Assembly (NCBI RefSeq): GCF_007362955.1 | Contig: NZ_CP041696.1 | Location: forward strand, 992,001-1,056,000 | Source of the DNA: Lysinibacillus fusiformis | Lineage (GTDB): Bacteria; Bacillota; Bacilli; Bacillales_A; Planococcaceae | Direction: 5' to 3' | DNA: 64,000 nucleotides | Part shown: one piece after another, positions 28,054 through 37,807 of the stretch | How the letters are laid out: the number at the start of each line of letters is the position of its first letter | Position numbering within the stretch: position 1 is the stretch's first letter | Notes under the pieces: generated by a model | Told to the model about the DNA's origin: nothing | Database searches by the model: none | What the model saw: the letters and a program-made list of their open reading frames with translations, nothing else | Program-made: the position numbers and the translations under genes

Positions 28054-28722
28054 TTAACGTTTGTCTGTTTTGACTGTAATCATGTCGCCAATCCATTGAA
28101 TGATGAAAACAACTACTAAAATCAAAATCGTTGCCATTAGAGTTACATCTTGACGATTGCGTTGGAAGCCGTCTAAAAATGCTAAATTCCCGAGGCCACC
28201 TGCACCAATAATACCTGCCATGGCTGTGTAACCAACAAGTGCAACAGCAGTGACTGTGACACCTGAAATAAGTGCTGGCAAAGATTCTGGAATTAAAACT
28301 TTCCAAATAATTGTTGAGGTTTTTGCTCCCATTGAACGAGCCGCCTCAATGACACCTCTATCAATTTCACGTAAAGCTATTAATACCATTCGTGCATAGA
28401 ATGGTGCGGCACCTATGATTAGTGCAGGTAAGGCTGCATCTGCCCCACGGATTGTCCCAAGTAAAAATTTCGTGAATGGAATTAATAAGATGATTAACAC
28501 GATAAACGGAATCGAGCGGAATATATTAACGACCGAGCCTGTTAAAAAGTTAACGATTTTATTAGCCCACAGTTGGTTAGGACTCGTTAGAAATAATATG
28601 ATACCGATGGCTAACCCAAGAATAAAGGTTACAATCGTTGAAATAGAAGTCATATACAGTGTTTCGTATGTGGCATCCCACATTTTTTCCCAGTCGACAT
28701 TCGGAAAGAGACTAGTTAGCAT
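28054..28722 (-). CDS. metP: Methionine ABC transporter permease MetP
   Basis: 222 residues from ATG 28722, with GGAGGTGATT upstream, overlapping the metN end by 11 bases. Five predicted membrane segments and the BPD_transp_1 EAA loop IEAARSMGAKTSTIIWKVLIPESLP, shown here by its ends IEAARSMGA and IPESLP. MetI/MetP-type permeases form the methionine channel in the membrane with MetN. Confidence 0.93.
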   Translation of the reverse strand: MLTSLFPNVDWEKMWDATYETLYMTSISTIVTFILGLAIGIILFLTSPNQLWANKIVNFLTGSVVNIFRSIPFIVLIILLIPFTKFLLGTIRGADAALPALIIGAAPFYARMVLIALREIDRGVIEAARSMGAKTSTIIWKVLIPESLPALISGVTVTAVALVGYTAMAGIIGAGGLGNLAFLDGFQRNRQDVTLMATILILVVVFIIQWIGDMITVKTDKR

Positions 28723-29740
28723 CTGTAATCACCTCCGTTTGTACTTCTACTGTATTTAAATAACTTAAAGCAGCAGTCACATTGGTCTCTGAACCATCAA
28801 TTTGTACAATGAGTGTACCGTATGCGCCATTTTTAGTTTGCGAAATATTACCATGTACAATACTCATTTCAACATCAAACTGCTTCACTAGATGTGAAAT
28901 AACAGGCTGCTTGGTTTTTTCACCTACAAAGACAAGTTTGACAAGTTGACCAGTAGGATAATTCAGCCTTAGCTGTGCCACCGTTTCCTGTGTTTCCTTC
29001 GTGTCTGTAATTTGAGAAACAAACTTTTTCGTGATAGCCGCTTGCGGTGCTTGGAATACTTGCAATACCTCACCACGTTCAACAATTTCTCCAGCCTCCA
29101 TCACCGCCACACGATGACAAATTTTACGAATTACATGCATCTCATGTGTGATTAAGACAATTGTTAGGCCTAATCGTTCGTTAATGTCTACAAGCAAATC
29201 AAGAATGGCATCTGTTGTCTCTGGATCCAGTGCTGATGTTGCTTCATCACATAATAATACTTCAGGATTATTGGCCAACGCGCGTGCGATACCAACTCGT
29301 TGTTTTTGTCCGCCTGATAGCTGTGATGGGTATGCTTTATCACGTCCCTCTAAACCAACAAGTGCAATCAATTCATTCACTCGTGCCTCTCGTTGCGCTT
29401 TAGGTACACCTGCAATTTCTAATGGGAACGCAATATTTTCTGCAACTGTTCGAGACCATAGTAAGTTAAAATGTTGAAAAATCATACTTACCTTTTGTCT
29501 CGCATTTCGGAGCTTTTTCCCTTTAATGGCTGAAAATTCTTGGTTGTTAACCGTCACCGTACCAGATGTCGGCTTTTCTAAACCGTTTAATAGTCGAATC
29601 ATCGTACTTTTACCGGCGCCACTATAGCCGATAATGCCAAAAATTTCACCTTTGTTAATAGAAAGGTTGACATCTTTGACTGCTGTTAATTCGCCATTCG
29701 CGGTTTTGTATTTTTTCGTAATATTTTGAAGCTGTATCAT
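28712..29740 (-). CDS. metN: Methionine ABC transporter ATPase MetN
   Basis: ATG at 29740 follows AGGAGT; a longer open frame reaches into the riboswitch terminator and is not the real start. The 342-residue protein has Walker A GYSGAGKST, signature LSGGQKQRVGIARAL, Walker B VLLCDEATSALD and a C-terminal NIL/ACT-like domain (from about 265) that senses methionine in this family. First gene of metNPQ, controlled by the S-box leader. Confidence 0.95.
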   Translation of the reverse strand: MIQLQNITKKYKTANGELTAVKDVNLSINKGEIFGIIGYSGAGKSTMIRLLNGLEKPTSGTVTVNNQEFSAIKGKKLRNARQKVSMIFQHFNLLWSRTVAENIAFPLEIAGVPKAQREARVNELIALVGLEGRDKAYPSQLSGGQKQRVGIARALANNPEVLLCDEATSALDPETTDAILDLLVDINERLGLTIVLITHEMHVIRKICHRVAVMEAGEIVERGEVLQVFQAPQAAITKKFVSQITDTKETQETVAQLRLNYPTGQLVKLVFVGEKTKQPVISHLVKQFDVEMSIVHGNISQTKNGAYGTLIVQIDGSETNVTAALSYLNTVEVQTEVITDAN

Positions 29741-29769
29741 AGCGAATACTCCTTTTCTCATATAGAAAA

Positions 29770-29799
29770 CCCCTTCACTCACAGACAAGTTGAAGGGGT
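29770..29799 (-). terminator. Regulated terminator of the SAM riboswitch
   Basis: On the minus strand ACCCCTTCA pairs with TGAAGGGGT, followed by TTTTCTATAT. It lies between the aptamer and the metN start and should form when SAM is bound. Confidence 0.85.
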
Positions 29800-29824
29800 C
29801 ACGTACTTTATACGTTGAACCGTT

Positions 29825-29931
29825 CTCTCATCTTTCAAAGAAAATTTTCTTTGGGTGATTTGGCACCTTTTCACAAATGTGATGGTTGCCGGGCTTCATC
29901 GGGCACTTCCCTCCGCCGCTCTTCATAAGAG
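29825..29931 (-). ncRNA. SAM-I (S-box) riboswitch aptamer
   Basis: Read on the minus strand: P1 5' strand CTCTTAT (29931-29925), then GAAGAGCGGCGGAGGGA, GTGCCCGATGAAGCCCGGC, AACC, a variable arm, GGTGCCAA, an AT-rich arm, and P1 3' strand ATGAGAG (29831-29825). The GGAGGGA, GATGAAGCCCGGCAACC and GGTGCCAA blocks are the conserved SAM-I core. SAM binding favours the terminator at 29770-29799, shutting metNPQ when SAM is plentiful. Confidence 0.95.
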
Positions 29932-30011
29932 TTCGATATTTTATTTTTATTTAGAACTTATGCTGAAAAAATAAAATTAATATAGTTGATACTTTACCAT
30001 GCTAGTAAAGT

Positions 30012-30323
30012 TCAGTCAATTGGTTTTTTTAACAATTCGTATAAAAATGGTACGGATTGAAAAGCATAGACCTTTTCTGTAACTTTTTCGCCATCACTTA
30101 TCAAGAGACACGGTACACTTTCTATTTGGTAATCATAAGCCAGTTGCTCCATAAAATTCATATTTGCTTTACCAAGCTGTAGCTGCGGCAGCAACTGCTC
30201 AACAATATCCATCATTTTAGATGCCACTGCACACGTCCCACACATAGGTGTATATAAATAAAAGGCAGTTTTTTTACCAGACTGCATAGCCGCTTCCCAC
30301 TGCTCTTTTGACCATTCTTTCAT
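30012..30323 (-). CDS. yusE: Thioredoxin-like protein, YusE-like
   Basis: ATG at 30323; the frame is open to a TTG at 30335. The 103-residue thioredoxin fold has active site MCGTCAV and cis-Pro loop IESVPCLLIS, with no signal peptide, so it is cytoplasmic. It follows the Toprim gene by 14 bases. Neighbours (Toprim YusF, GcvH, YusI, fadEAN) keep the B. subtilis yus order, which supports the YusE name. Its redox partner is unknown. Confidence 0.78.
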   Translation of the reverse strand: MKEWSKEQWEAAMQSGKKTAFYLYTPMCGTCAVASKMMDIVEQLLPQLQLGKANMNFMEQLAYDYQIESVPCLLISDGEKVTEKVYAFQSVPFLYELLKKPID

Positions 30324-30337
30324 CTTTTCACGCAACC

Positions 30338-30679
30338 TTACAAAATATATTCATTATGGATTGAGAAATGTGCACGAAGTAAAATCATCGCTAGCACTTT
30401 CCTCGGTGTCGTTTCTACTTCTTTATAGGTAGGCATTGTACGTAAATGTTCCGCCTCTGGATAATGTCTGTCCATTAATGCCCGTAGCTTATCACCCGAT
30501 GTATCTGCATCAAAAAAAGTATATAGCTCATAGCCCTCATAAGGATCGAGTAATTCTTCTAATTGATGAACACCGATTGTACCATTTGTACATAGTATTA
30601 GTACATTCTCACTCAAAATAGGTTCAATTTGAAGCTTATCCGAACGGCCTTCCACGATTAAACATTTCCCCTCGAACAT
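30338..30679 (-). CDS. yusF: Toprim-domain protein, YusF-like
   Basis: 113 residues from ATG 30679 (GTG 30682 is adjacent), after AATGGGGGTG. A stand-alone Toprim domain: Glu motif CLIVEGRSDK, TNGTIG strand and the DxD motif FFDADTSGDKLR. Such small Toprim proteins relate to RNase M5 and primase domains; the substrate of this one is not known. Conserved next to yusE in Bacillus. Confidence 0.8.
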   Translation of the reverse strand: MFEGKCLIVEGRSDKLQIEPILSENVLILCTNGTIGVHQLEELLDPYEGYELYTFFDADTSGDKLRALMDRHYPEAEHLRTMPTYKEVETTPRKVLAMILLRAHFSIHNEYIL

Positions 30680-30726
30680 CACGACACCCCCATTTAAACA
30701 TCTATCCCTTATACCTCATTATATAA

Positions 30727-30752
30727 TAAAAAACGCCGGTATTTTCCGACGT
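30727..30752 (-). terminator. Terminator after gcvH
   Basis: On the minus strand AAAACGTCGG pairs with CCGGCGTTTT, followed by more T and A. It lies between the gcvH stop and yusF, separating the two transcripts at least in part. Confidence 0.75.
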
Positions 30753-30775
30753 TTTCATGTTTTACAGACTTGTCA

Positions 30776-31156
30776 TTATTCAGCAATCATTTCTTCGTAT
30801 TGTTCTGCTGTCATCAGTTTTTCAATTTCTGATGCGTCAGCAGGTTCTACAACGATCATCCATGCTTTTTCATATGGTGATTCATTTACGTATTCTGGGC
30901 TATCTTCTAAATCAGCATTTACTTCAACCACTTTACCTGAGATAGGCGCGTATAATTCAGAAACAGTTTTTACTGATTCTACACTACCGAATGGATCATC
31001 TGTTTTGATCTCGTCGCCAACTTGTGGAAGCTCAACGAAAACGATATCTCCAAGTTCAGATTGTGCGAAATGTGAAATACCGATACGTACTTTACCATCT
31101 TCTACTTTTACCCATTCATGTTCTTCAGAGTATCGTAAGTCTTTAGGTGTGCTCAT
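30776..31156 (-). CDS. gcvH: Glycine cleavage system H protein
   Basis: ATG at 31156 follows GGAGGGG; the open frame upstream is leader. The 126-residue lipoyl carrier has [20 protein letters not shown], the lipoyl-Lys block [19 protein letters not shown] and [15 protein letters not shown]. It shuttles the aminomethyl group between glycine decarboxylase and GcvT, and in Bacillus it is also the relay for lipoate to other complexes. It stands alone, without gcvT or gcvP, as in B. subtilis. Confidence 0.95.
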   Translation of the reverse strand: MSTPKDLRYSEEHEWVKVEDGKVRIGISHFAQSELGDIVFVELPQVGDEIKTDDPFGSVESVKTVSELYAPISGKVVEVNADLEDSPEYVNESPYEKAWMIVVEPADASEIEKLMTAEQYEEMIAE

Positions 31157-31237
31157 GCAAAAAACCCCTCCATAAATATGTAATATATTCACTATCAGTG
31201 TGCCATACTTCTCCCATAAAAACAAGAATAAAAGCGG

Positions 31238-31594
31238 TTATTTCCAAGCTTGCTCAAATTCTAATTCTTTAAACCCTAATGTTACTTTTTCCCCATCAGT
31301 TACGATTGGTCGCTTAATAAGCATACCATCGGATGCAAGCAGTGTAAGCTGTTCTTCTTCAGACATTTCAGCAAGTCTATCCTTCAAGCCAAGCTCACGA
31401 TATTTCATGCCAGAAGTATTGAAAAACTTCTTCAATGATAACCCACTCGCCTGCCATAAACGAGCTAATTGTTCCTTTGTTGGTGGTTGCTCCACGATGT
31501 GTACCTCTTCAAATGAAATACCATTGTCGGTTAACCATTTTTGCGCTTTTTTACATGTCGTACATTTTGGATAATGGATAAATTGAATCGTCAT
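31238..31594 (-). CDS. yusI: Spx/ArsC-family protein, YusI-like
   Basis: 118 residues from ATG 31594. ArsC-like fold with CTTCKKAQKWL (CxxC) near residue 11, the KRPIV block (LIKRPIVTDG) near residue 92 and a glycine-rich end. It resembles YusI/YffB-like members rather than the regulator Spx, whose CxxC lies at the same place but which has RRPI and an RNA polymerase surface. Function is unknown. It is in the yus order between gcvH and fadE. Confidence 0.8.
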   Translation of the reverse strand: MTIQFIHYPKCTTCKKAQKWLTDNGISFEEVHIVEQPPTKEQLARLWQASGLSLKKFFNTSGMKYRELGLKDRLAEMSEEEQLTLLASDGMLIKRPIVTDGEKVTLGFKELEFEQAWK

Positions 31595-31676
31595 ATGTAG
31601 GCTCCTCTACAGTCATTTTCTGTAGTATACCACCATACTTGTCTTGAACCAAAATGAAACCTTCGTAATGAGTTTT

Positions 31677-31771
31677 ATCCATCTGTTTTGTCGTTCCATC
31701 CGTCACTTTCTCGATTCTATCCATCAGTATGTCATTTCTATCCGTCACTTTTTCATTTCTATCCGTCTCAC
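31677..31771. repeat. 21-bp tandem repeat, about 4.5 units
   Basis: Units begin at 31677, 31698, 31719, 31740 and 31761 (partial), each opening ATCC(G/A)TC. On the minus strand they fall in an open frame as heptapeptides of the type TDRNEKV, but that frame starts at a TTG in the T-run of the fadE terminator and is probably not a gene. Confidence 0.75.
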
Positions 31772-31777
31772 TCAAAA

Positions 31778-31807
31778 AACTAGCTCCCCATAAGTAGGAA
31801 GCTAGTT
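31778..31807 (-). terminator. Terminator of the fad operon
   Basis: On the minus strand AACTAGCT pairs with AGCTAGTT, followed by TTTTTTGAG, just past the fadE stop. Confidence 0.85.
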
Positions 31808-31812
31808 CATAA

Positions 31813-33597
31813 TTATACGATGAATTTTTCTGCTTCGATTAGTTTAACTGAAGCTTCACGTTTCTTCGCAATGAGGTTATAAGGATTGTTACGCGTTAGC
31901 TTACGTAATGCAGACAATGTCATGCGTGCAGCATCTCCATCTGCTGAAGCAAGAATTGTATCTTTTGCTTCTTTTTCAATTTCCGCAAACGCCTCTTGGC
32001 AGAAGATTTGTGCGTAAAGAAGTTTTTGATGCGCTTTATCGACACCATCACGTGCAATGGCCTTTTCTGTACGTAATACCGCTGATTCCATTGCGAATAA
32101 TTGGTTAGCGATATTAGCAATATTCACTAGCACTTCTTGCTCTTGATCGAGTTTTGCGCCAAAGCGTTGCGCAGCCATACCAGCAGCTAATACGGCAATT
32201 TTCTTCGCATTTTTCACAAGATATTTTTCTTGTGCTAAAGCTTCCGTGCCCACTTCTTCTGGCATTAACATCAGCAGCTCTTGTTGTAAGTTTTGCGCAA
32301 CTTGCAGTAAAGGAAGCTCGCCTTTTAATGCTTTTTTCATGAATGTGCCAGGTACAATCATACGATTAATTTCGTTTGTTCCTTCGAAAATACGGTTAAT
32401 ACGAGAATCTCGGTAAATACGCTCTACTTCATATTCTGCCATGAAACCATAGCCACCATGTAATTGCACCGCTTCATCAGCAATGTAATCTAATGTTTCT
32501 GAACCGAAAACTTTTGCAATAGAACATTCAATTGCATACTCAGCAATCGCATCTGCAATCACTTTCCCTTGTTTTTGTTCTTCAGGGCTTAATTGGCTTA
32601 AACGATCCTCGAATAATCCCACTGTACGGTAATTTAATGACTCTGACGCATATAATTGAGACGCCATAGTTGATAATTTTTCTTTTGTTAAGTTGAAGTC
32701 AGATAACTTCGTTTTGAATTGTTGGCGCTGGTTTGTGTACTGAATAGCAAGCTCTAAAGCTCGTTTTGATCCACCAATTGTGCCAACACCTAATTTATAA
32801 CGACCGATGTTTAAGATATTGAATGCGATTACGTGGCCACGGCCCACTTCGCCTAATAAGTTCTCAACAGGTACTTCTGCATCTTCAAGTACTAATGTAC
32901 GAGTCGATGAAGATTTAATGCCCATTTTCTTCTCTTCTGGACCAACCGAAACACCACTATAAGCACGCTCTACGATAAATGCTGAGAATTTATCGCCATC
33001 GATTTTTGCATAGACTACAAATACATCAGCAAAACCAGCGTTGGTAATCCATTGTTTTTCACCGTTTAATACATAACGTGTACCTGCAGCATTTAACTTT
33101 GCAGTCGTTTTTGCACCTAATGCATCAGACCCTGAACCTGGTTCTGTTAATGCGTATGCTGCAATTAATTCACCTGAAGCAAGCTTAGGTAAATACTTGT
33201 TCTTTTGCTCTTCATTTCCGAAAAGTACAATTGGCAATGAACCAATTCCGACGTGAGCACCATGTGTAATGGAGAAGCCACCTGCTACTGACATCTTCTC
33301 TGCGATTAATGCAGAAGAAACTTTGTCTAAGCCAAGACCTTCATATTCCTCTGGCACATCAGCACCTAATAAGCCTAGCTCACCAGCACTTTTTAATAAA
33401 CGAACTGAATGTTCAAACTCATGATGCTCTAAGTTTTCAACTACAGGTAATACTTCATTTGCTACATACTCTTCAGTCGTTTTCGCAATCATTTTATGCT
33501 CATCTGTGAAATCTTCAGGTGTAAATACACGATCTAATTCCACATCTTCAATGATAAATCCGCCGCCTTTAATGATATCCGTTGTTTTTTCTGTCAT
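31813..33597 (-). CDS. fadE: Acyl-CoA dehydrogenase FadE
   Basis: ATG at 33597 follows AAGGAGGAA. The 594-residue length equals the long Bacillus FadE. Motifs: ALTEPGSGSDALGAKTTA (FAD/substrate), WITNAGFADVFVVYAK, the VQLHGGYGFMAEYEVERIYR block and RINRIFEGTNEINR, which carries the catalytic Glu in the family. A C-terminal extension of about 200 residues is typical of this type. It carries out the first oxidation step of beta-oxidation. Third gene of fadNAE. Confidence 0.94.
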   Translation of the reverse strand: MTEKTTDIIKGGGFIIEDVELDRVFTPEDFTDEHKMIAKTTEEYVANEVLPVVENLEHHEFEHSVRLLKSAGELGLLGADVPEEYEGLGLDKVSSALIAEKMSVAGGFSITHGAHVGIGSLPIVLFGNEEQKNKYLPKLASGELIAAYALTEPGSGSDALGAKTTAKLNAAGTRYVLNGEKQWITNAGFADVFVVYAKIDGDKFSAFIVERAYSGVSVGPEEKKMGIKSSSTRTLVLEDAEVPVENLLGEVGRGHVIAFNILNIGRYKLGVGTIGGSKRALELAIQYTNQRQQFKTKLSDFNLTKEKLSTMASQLYASESLNYRTVGLFEDRLSQLSPEEQKQGKVIADAIAEYAIECSIAKVFGSETLDYIADEAVQLHGGYGFMAEYEVERIYRDSRINRIFEGTNEINRMIVPGTFMKKALKGELPLLQVAQNLQQELLMLMPEEVGTEALAQEKYLVKNAKKIAVLAAGMAAQRFGAKLDQEQEVLVNIANIANQLFAMESAVLRTEKAIARDGVDKAHQKLLYAQIFCQEAFAEIEKEAKDTILASADGDAARMTLSALRKLTRNNPYNLIAKKREASVKLIEAEKFIV

Positions 33598-33733
33598 TTT
33601 AAATTCCTCCTTATTATTGGTGCCTGGCACTCACACAATTTACACACAATTACAATCCCCATCTATAGAAAAGCCCGAAGTACTTTGTTCGGAGGCAACC
33701 GAAAACGCCAAACCCCGAGCTTAACTAGTAAAC

Positions 33734-34906
33734 TTATACTATTTCAAATACTCCAGCAGCCCCCATACCGCCACCGATACACATTGTTACGACACCATAT
33801 TTCTTGCCTTGTCGTTTCAGCTCATGAATTAATTTTAATGTTAAAATTGCGCCTGTTGCGCCAAGCGGATGCCCCATTGCAATTGCTCCACCGTTTACAT
33901 TGACCTTATCTTGGTCGATACCTAAATGACGTACCACCTGTAATGATTGTGAAGCAAATGCTTCATTAATTTCCCACAGGTCAATATCTTCAATTGAAAG
34001 ACCTGCAATTTCAAGCGCTTTAGGAACAGCTACAATTGGACCAATACCCATTACTTCAGGTGGCACACCGCCAACTGCAAAGCCTAAAAACTTTGCCATT
34101 GGTGTCATTCCTTGCTTTTCCGCTTCCTCACGATCCATAACTAGGACTGCCGCTGCTCCATCAGAAGTTTGGGAAGCGTTCCCCGCTGTAACACTTCCTT
34201 TAACATGAAAGGCTGGGCGAAGTTTCGCTAAACCGTCTACAGAAGTGCCGGGACGTATGCCTTCATCCAAACTGAACGTAAATTTCTTTACTTGCGGTTT
34301 GTTATTGCCATCCACATAATGCTGTTCCACTTCAATAGGCACGATTTCATCATTGAACTTACCTTCTTTAATGGCTTTTTCTGCTAGTTCATGTGATCGT
34401 ACAGCAAAAGCATCCTGATCTTCACGACTCACATTGTATTGACGTGCCACTTCCTCAGCTGTATGCCCCATTCCCATATAATATTGTGGTGCACTTTCAG
34501 CTAATGTGGGATTTAAACGAGGTGTATTGCCCACCATTGGCACCATACTCATCGATTCAACCCCACCAGCAATGATCGCTTTTGAATGGCCAAGCATAAT
34601 ACGCTCCGCTGCATAAGCAATTGCTTGTAGACCTGAAGAACAAAATCGGTTAATCGTTAGAGCAGGTGTTGTATCTGGTAATCCAGCAAGTGCACCAATG
34701 CACCGTGCTACGTTCATTCCTTGCTCTGCCTCTGGCATCGCACACCCTAATATTAAATCATCTACTGGACCTTCATAGCCCGCTCTTTTTAATGTTTCTT
34801 TGACAACGATCGCCCCAAAATCATCTGGTCTTACTGTCGCTAAAGAACCTTTTTTCGCTTTTCCAATAGGAGTTCGTGCTCCTGCTACAATAACGGCTTC
34901 ACGCAT
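33734..34906 (-). CDS. fadA: Acetyl-CoA acyltransferase (thiolase) FadA
   Basis: 390 residues from ATG 34906, after AAAGGGGGAT. Thiolase motifs: acyl-accepting Cys in [40 protein letters not shown] with the catalytic His, and the second Cys in [15 protein letters not shown]. It cleaves 3-ketoacyl-CoA in beta-oxidation. It lies between fadN and fadE; a 137-base gap separates it from fadE, with a weak hairpin around 33665-33722. Confidence 0.95.
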   Translation of the reverse strand: MREAVIVAGARTPIGKAKKGSLATVRPDDFGAIVVKETLKRAGYEGPVDDLILGCAMPEAEQGMNVARCIGALAGLPDTTPALTINRFCSSGLQAIAYAAERIMLGHSKAIIAGGVESMSMVPMVGNTPRLNPTLAESAPQYYMGMGHTAEEVARQYNVSREDQDAFAVRSHELAEKAIKEGKFNDEIVPIEVEQHYVDGNNKPQVKKFTFSLDEGIRPGTSVDGLAKLRPAFHVKGSVTAGNASQTSDGAAAVLVMDREEAEKQGMTPMAKFLGFAVGGVPPEVMGIGPIVAVPKALEIAGLSIEDIDLWEINEAFASQSLQVVRHLGIDQDKVNVNGGAIAMGHPLGATGAILTLKLIHELKRQGKKYGVVTMCIGGGMGAAGVFEIV

Positions 34907-34957
34907 TATTTAAATCCCCCTTTGTTTCATGTGCAAATAAAATCATTCAGTCTTTTA

Positions 34958-37342
34958 TTAGTTACGAAGTGGTTTTCCTTTCAAAAGCATATGTTGCATT
35001 CTCTGTTGTGACAGTGGTTCAGCCACTAAGCTTAAGAAAGCCTCACGTTCAAGATTCAATAGGTATTGCTCATCAACTAATGTGCCATAGGGAACTTTAC
35101 CACCTGCGATAACATAAGCTAACTTCTTCGCAATTTTCAAATCGTGCTCGCTAATAAAGCCAGATTCAAACATGGCTTGTGCGCCAATCAGTAGCGTTCC
35201 ATAACCAGATGCACCCACCACAGGGATTTTCGCTTGCACTGGTGGTAGATAGCCTGCTTCATAAAGTGCTAATGCAGCTTGCTTCGCATCATAAATTTGG
35301 TGATCCGGATTAACAGAAATACCATCTGCAAAATCTAGGAAGTTATTAACACGCGCTTCTTCACCCGATGTAGAAACTTTTGCCATTGCAATTGTTTCAA
35401 AGACTTTATTAGCAATATTTTGATAGTCTACCTCTACGCCATTCGGCAATCCTTTGATGAATTTTTGGTATAGCGCTTTATTGCCCCCACCACCAGGGAT
35501 TAATCCTACGCCAACTTCCACTAAGCCCATATAAGTTTCCATCGTTGCTTGGATATGTGCAGCCGGTAAGCAAACCTCTGCTCCTCCTCCAAGCGTCATT
35601 GCAAATGGTGCCGCAACGACAGGCTTGCGAGAATACTTAATTTTTTGCATCGCATCTTGGAAAGCTTTTATGACGAAATCGAGTTCAAATATGTTATCAT
35701 CCTGCGCTTCTACTAATATCATGCCTAGGTTAGCACCAACACAGAAATTTTTCCCTTGGTTTCCGATGACTAAGCCTTTAAAGTTAGCTTCTACTTCATC
35801 AATCGCAAAGTTAATCATTTGAATAATATCTAAACCAATCGCATTGGATTGGGAATGGAACTCTAGCAACGCAATACCATCACCTAAATCTATTAAGCTG
35901 GCACCTGTATTTGACTTTATAACACCATGTTTCTTCTTATAGCGCTTTAAGTTAATTTCTTTTTCATTCACAGGGACTTTAACGTATTCTGTTCCGTTGT
36001 AGTACGCTAGATCGCCATCAATTTCCGAGTAGAAAGTGTCAAAGCCATTCGCTAACATATCTTTGACGAACGCTGGTATTACACGATCTTCCGCTTCCAT
36101 TTTCGCTACCGATTCTTTCACGCCGATTGCGTCCCAAATTTCAAATGGACCTTGCTGCCAGCCGAAGCCCCATTTCATAGCATTGTCGATGGCCACAATA
36201 TCATCAGCAATTTCGCCGTGTAGTTGGGCAGAATAAATTAATGTTGGCGCAAAGATACTCCATAATAATTCACCTGTACGATCCTTCGCATATGTTAATG
36301 CTTTGACTTTGTTTGCAAGCCCACGTGTCTGTTTTGCTAATTCAATAGAAGGTGTTTGTAATTTCCTTACCGGACTATATGCTAACGTATTTGGATCAAT
36401 TTCTAGAATTTCTTTACCTTTTTTCACAAAGAAACCTTGCCCAGATTTTGCCCCTAGCCAGCCGTTAGCCACCATTTTTTGTAGGAATTCTGGTACTGTA
36501 AACACCAGCTGTTCTTCACCTGTTGTTTGGTCATATACATTTTTCGCTACATGAATAAATGTATCTAGACCGACAACATCTAATGTGCGGAAGGTTGCTG
36601 ATTTCGGACGACCTATTAGTGGACCAGTTACCGAATCTACCTCTCCGACTGAATAGCCACCCTTCACCATTTCTTGTAATGTTACAAGTAATCCATACGT
36701 CCCAATGCGGTTTGCAATGAAGTTTGGTGTATCCTTAGCCAGGACAACACCTTTGCCAAGGATGTCTTCACCAAATGTCTTCATAAAATTAATAACTTCA
36801 GGTGCTGTCGTATTTGCTGGGATCACTTCAAGTAATTTCAAATAACGTGGTGGATTGAAGAAATGCGTCCCTAGGAAGTGCTTTTGGAAATCTTCTGAAC
36901 GCCCCTCCGCCATTGCATTAATACTAATTCCTGATGTATTCGAGCTGATAATTGTACCAGGTGTACGCACAGCATCAATTTTTTCATATAGGCCCTGCTT
37001 GATTGCTAAATTTTCAACGACTACTTCAATAATCCAATCGACATCCTTTAGCTTTTCTAAATCATCCTCAAAGTTGCCTACCGATAGCAGGGATAAATTT
37101 TCCTTAGAAGTAAGTGGTGCCGGCTTTTGCTTAACTAACTTTTGTAGTGCTCCTTGCGCAAAGCGATTACGTACAGCTGGATGCTCAAGGGTAAGTCCAT
37201 TAGCTTCTTCCTCTTTCGTTAGTTCTTTCGGTGCGATATCTAATAGTAATGTTGGAATACCGATGTTTGCTAGATGTGCTGCAATTCCAGACCCCATTAC
37301 ACCAGAACCTAGAACAGCTGCTTTGTTAATGTTGTAAATCAC
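34958..37342 (-). CDS. fadN: Enoyl-CoA hydratase / 3-hydroxyacyl-CoA dehydrogenase FadN
   Basis: A GTG at 37342, eight bases after GGGGG, is the best start; the TTG at 37348 is too close. About 794 residues. The N-terminal NAD-binding dehydrogenase has AAVLGSGVMGSGIAAHLANI and HFFNPPRYLKLLEVIP; the C-terminal crotonase-like part has NQGKNFCVGANLGMILVE and GLIPGGGGNKALY. The fusion order and the ending MQHMLLKGKPLRN match B. subtilis FadN. First gene of fadNAE, next to a FadR-type operator. Confidence 0.95.
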   Translation of the reverse strand: MIYNINKAAVLGSGVMGSGIAAHLANIGIPTLLLDIAPKELTKEEEANGLTLEHPAVRNRFAQGALQKLVKQKPAPLTSKENLSLLSVGNFEDDLEKLKDVDWIIEVVVENLAIKQGLYEKIDAVRTPGTIISSNTSGISINAMAEGRSEDFQKHFLGTHFFNPPRYLKLLEVIPANTTAPEVINFMKTFGEDILGKGVVLAKDTPNFIANRIGTYGLLVTLQEMVKGGYSVGEVDSVTGPLIGRPKSATFRTLDVVGLDTFIHVAKNVYDQTTGEEQLVFTVPEFLQKMVANGWLGAKSGQGFFVKKGKEILEIDPNTLAYSPVRKLQTPSIELAKQTRGLANKVKALTYAKDRTGELLWSIFAPTLIYSAQLHGEIADDIVAIDNAMKWGFGWQQGPFEIWDAIGVKESVAKMEAEDRVIPAFVKDMLANGFDTFYSEIDGDLAYYNGTEYVKVPVNEKEINLKRYKKKHGVIKSNTGASLIDLGDGIALLEFHSQSNAIGLDIIQMINFAIDEVEANFKGLVIGNQGKNFCVGANLGMILVEAQDDNIFELDFVIKAFQDAMQKIKYSRKPVVAAPFAMTLGGGAEVCLPAAHIQATMETYMGLVEVGVGLIPGGGGNKALYQKFIKGLPNGVEVDYQNIANKVFETIAMAKVSTSGEEARVNNFLDFADGISVNPDHQIYDAKQAALALYEAGYLPPVQAKIPVVGASGYGTLLIGAQAMFESGFISEHDLKIAKKLAYVIAGGKVPYGTLVDEQYLLNLEREAFLSLVAEPLSQQRMQHMLLKGKPLRN

Positions 37343-37367
37343 AAGCAATTCCCCCTTATTCTCCCAT

Positions 37368-37385
37368 TGAATGAATAGCCATTCA
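37368..37385. promoter_or_regulatory. FadR operator upstream of fadN
   Basis: TGAATGAATAGCCATTCA is an imperfect palindrome that fits the Bacillus FadR box as I remember it (TGAATGA-N6-TCATTCA type). It is 25 bp upstream of the fadN start, where FadR would repress until long-chain acyl-CoA releases it. Confidence 0.8.
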
Positions 37386-37807
37386 TTTTTTGGCCAAAAA
37401 AAATCAAATTCGCCTTAGCATATTTTAATCCAGAATTTGAATTGGACTAGCACAATTCAAGATTCACCACTTTCGCGGAAAAATCTGTGGAATACACCTG
37501 AGGCTTATCTTCGTTCCTTGGCATTTTGACACATGATGAATAAAAAATTACCTAATATTCATCCTTTACCTAAAGAGGTACAAGTCTTCCCATGAATGAA
37601 GATAAAACTACTTTTTCTGTTTTTAGTGTAGATTATTTTAACTAATTTAGCAATCTTTTTTCTCCAATTATTTTTGCGATATACAACTTTTTTTGTTCTT
37701 TACGAGCGAAAATACGACAATAAGTAGATTCCAAAAGAGTGCAAACAGAAAACTTTCAGGATTAATAAAAAATGTGTAAAATGGTAAGCAAGGAGAGTGA
37801 AATACTA
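37386..37807. other. Intergenic region fadN to thioredoxin gene
   Basis: Divergent promoters are expected here. For the plus strand a TAAAAT lies near 37775. Around 37500-37610, TTATCTTC and GAAGATAA-type sequences face each other, resembling the ends of the repeat at 59444-59583, but the match is weak. No gene is supported. Confidence 0.4.

Noticed and set aside
31551..31775. 74-codon minus frame through the 21-bp repeats
   Set aside because: It starts with TTG inside the T-run of the fadE terminator and overlaps the yusI start; more likely a by-product of the repeat length.
37500..37610. Another copy of the TTTATCTTCAT-ended repeat
   Set aside because: Only short facing similarities at the ends; the core motif is absent.
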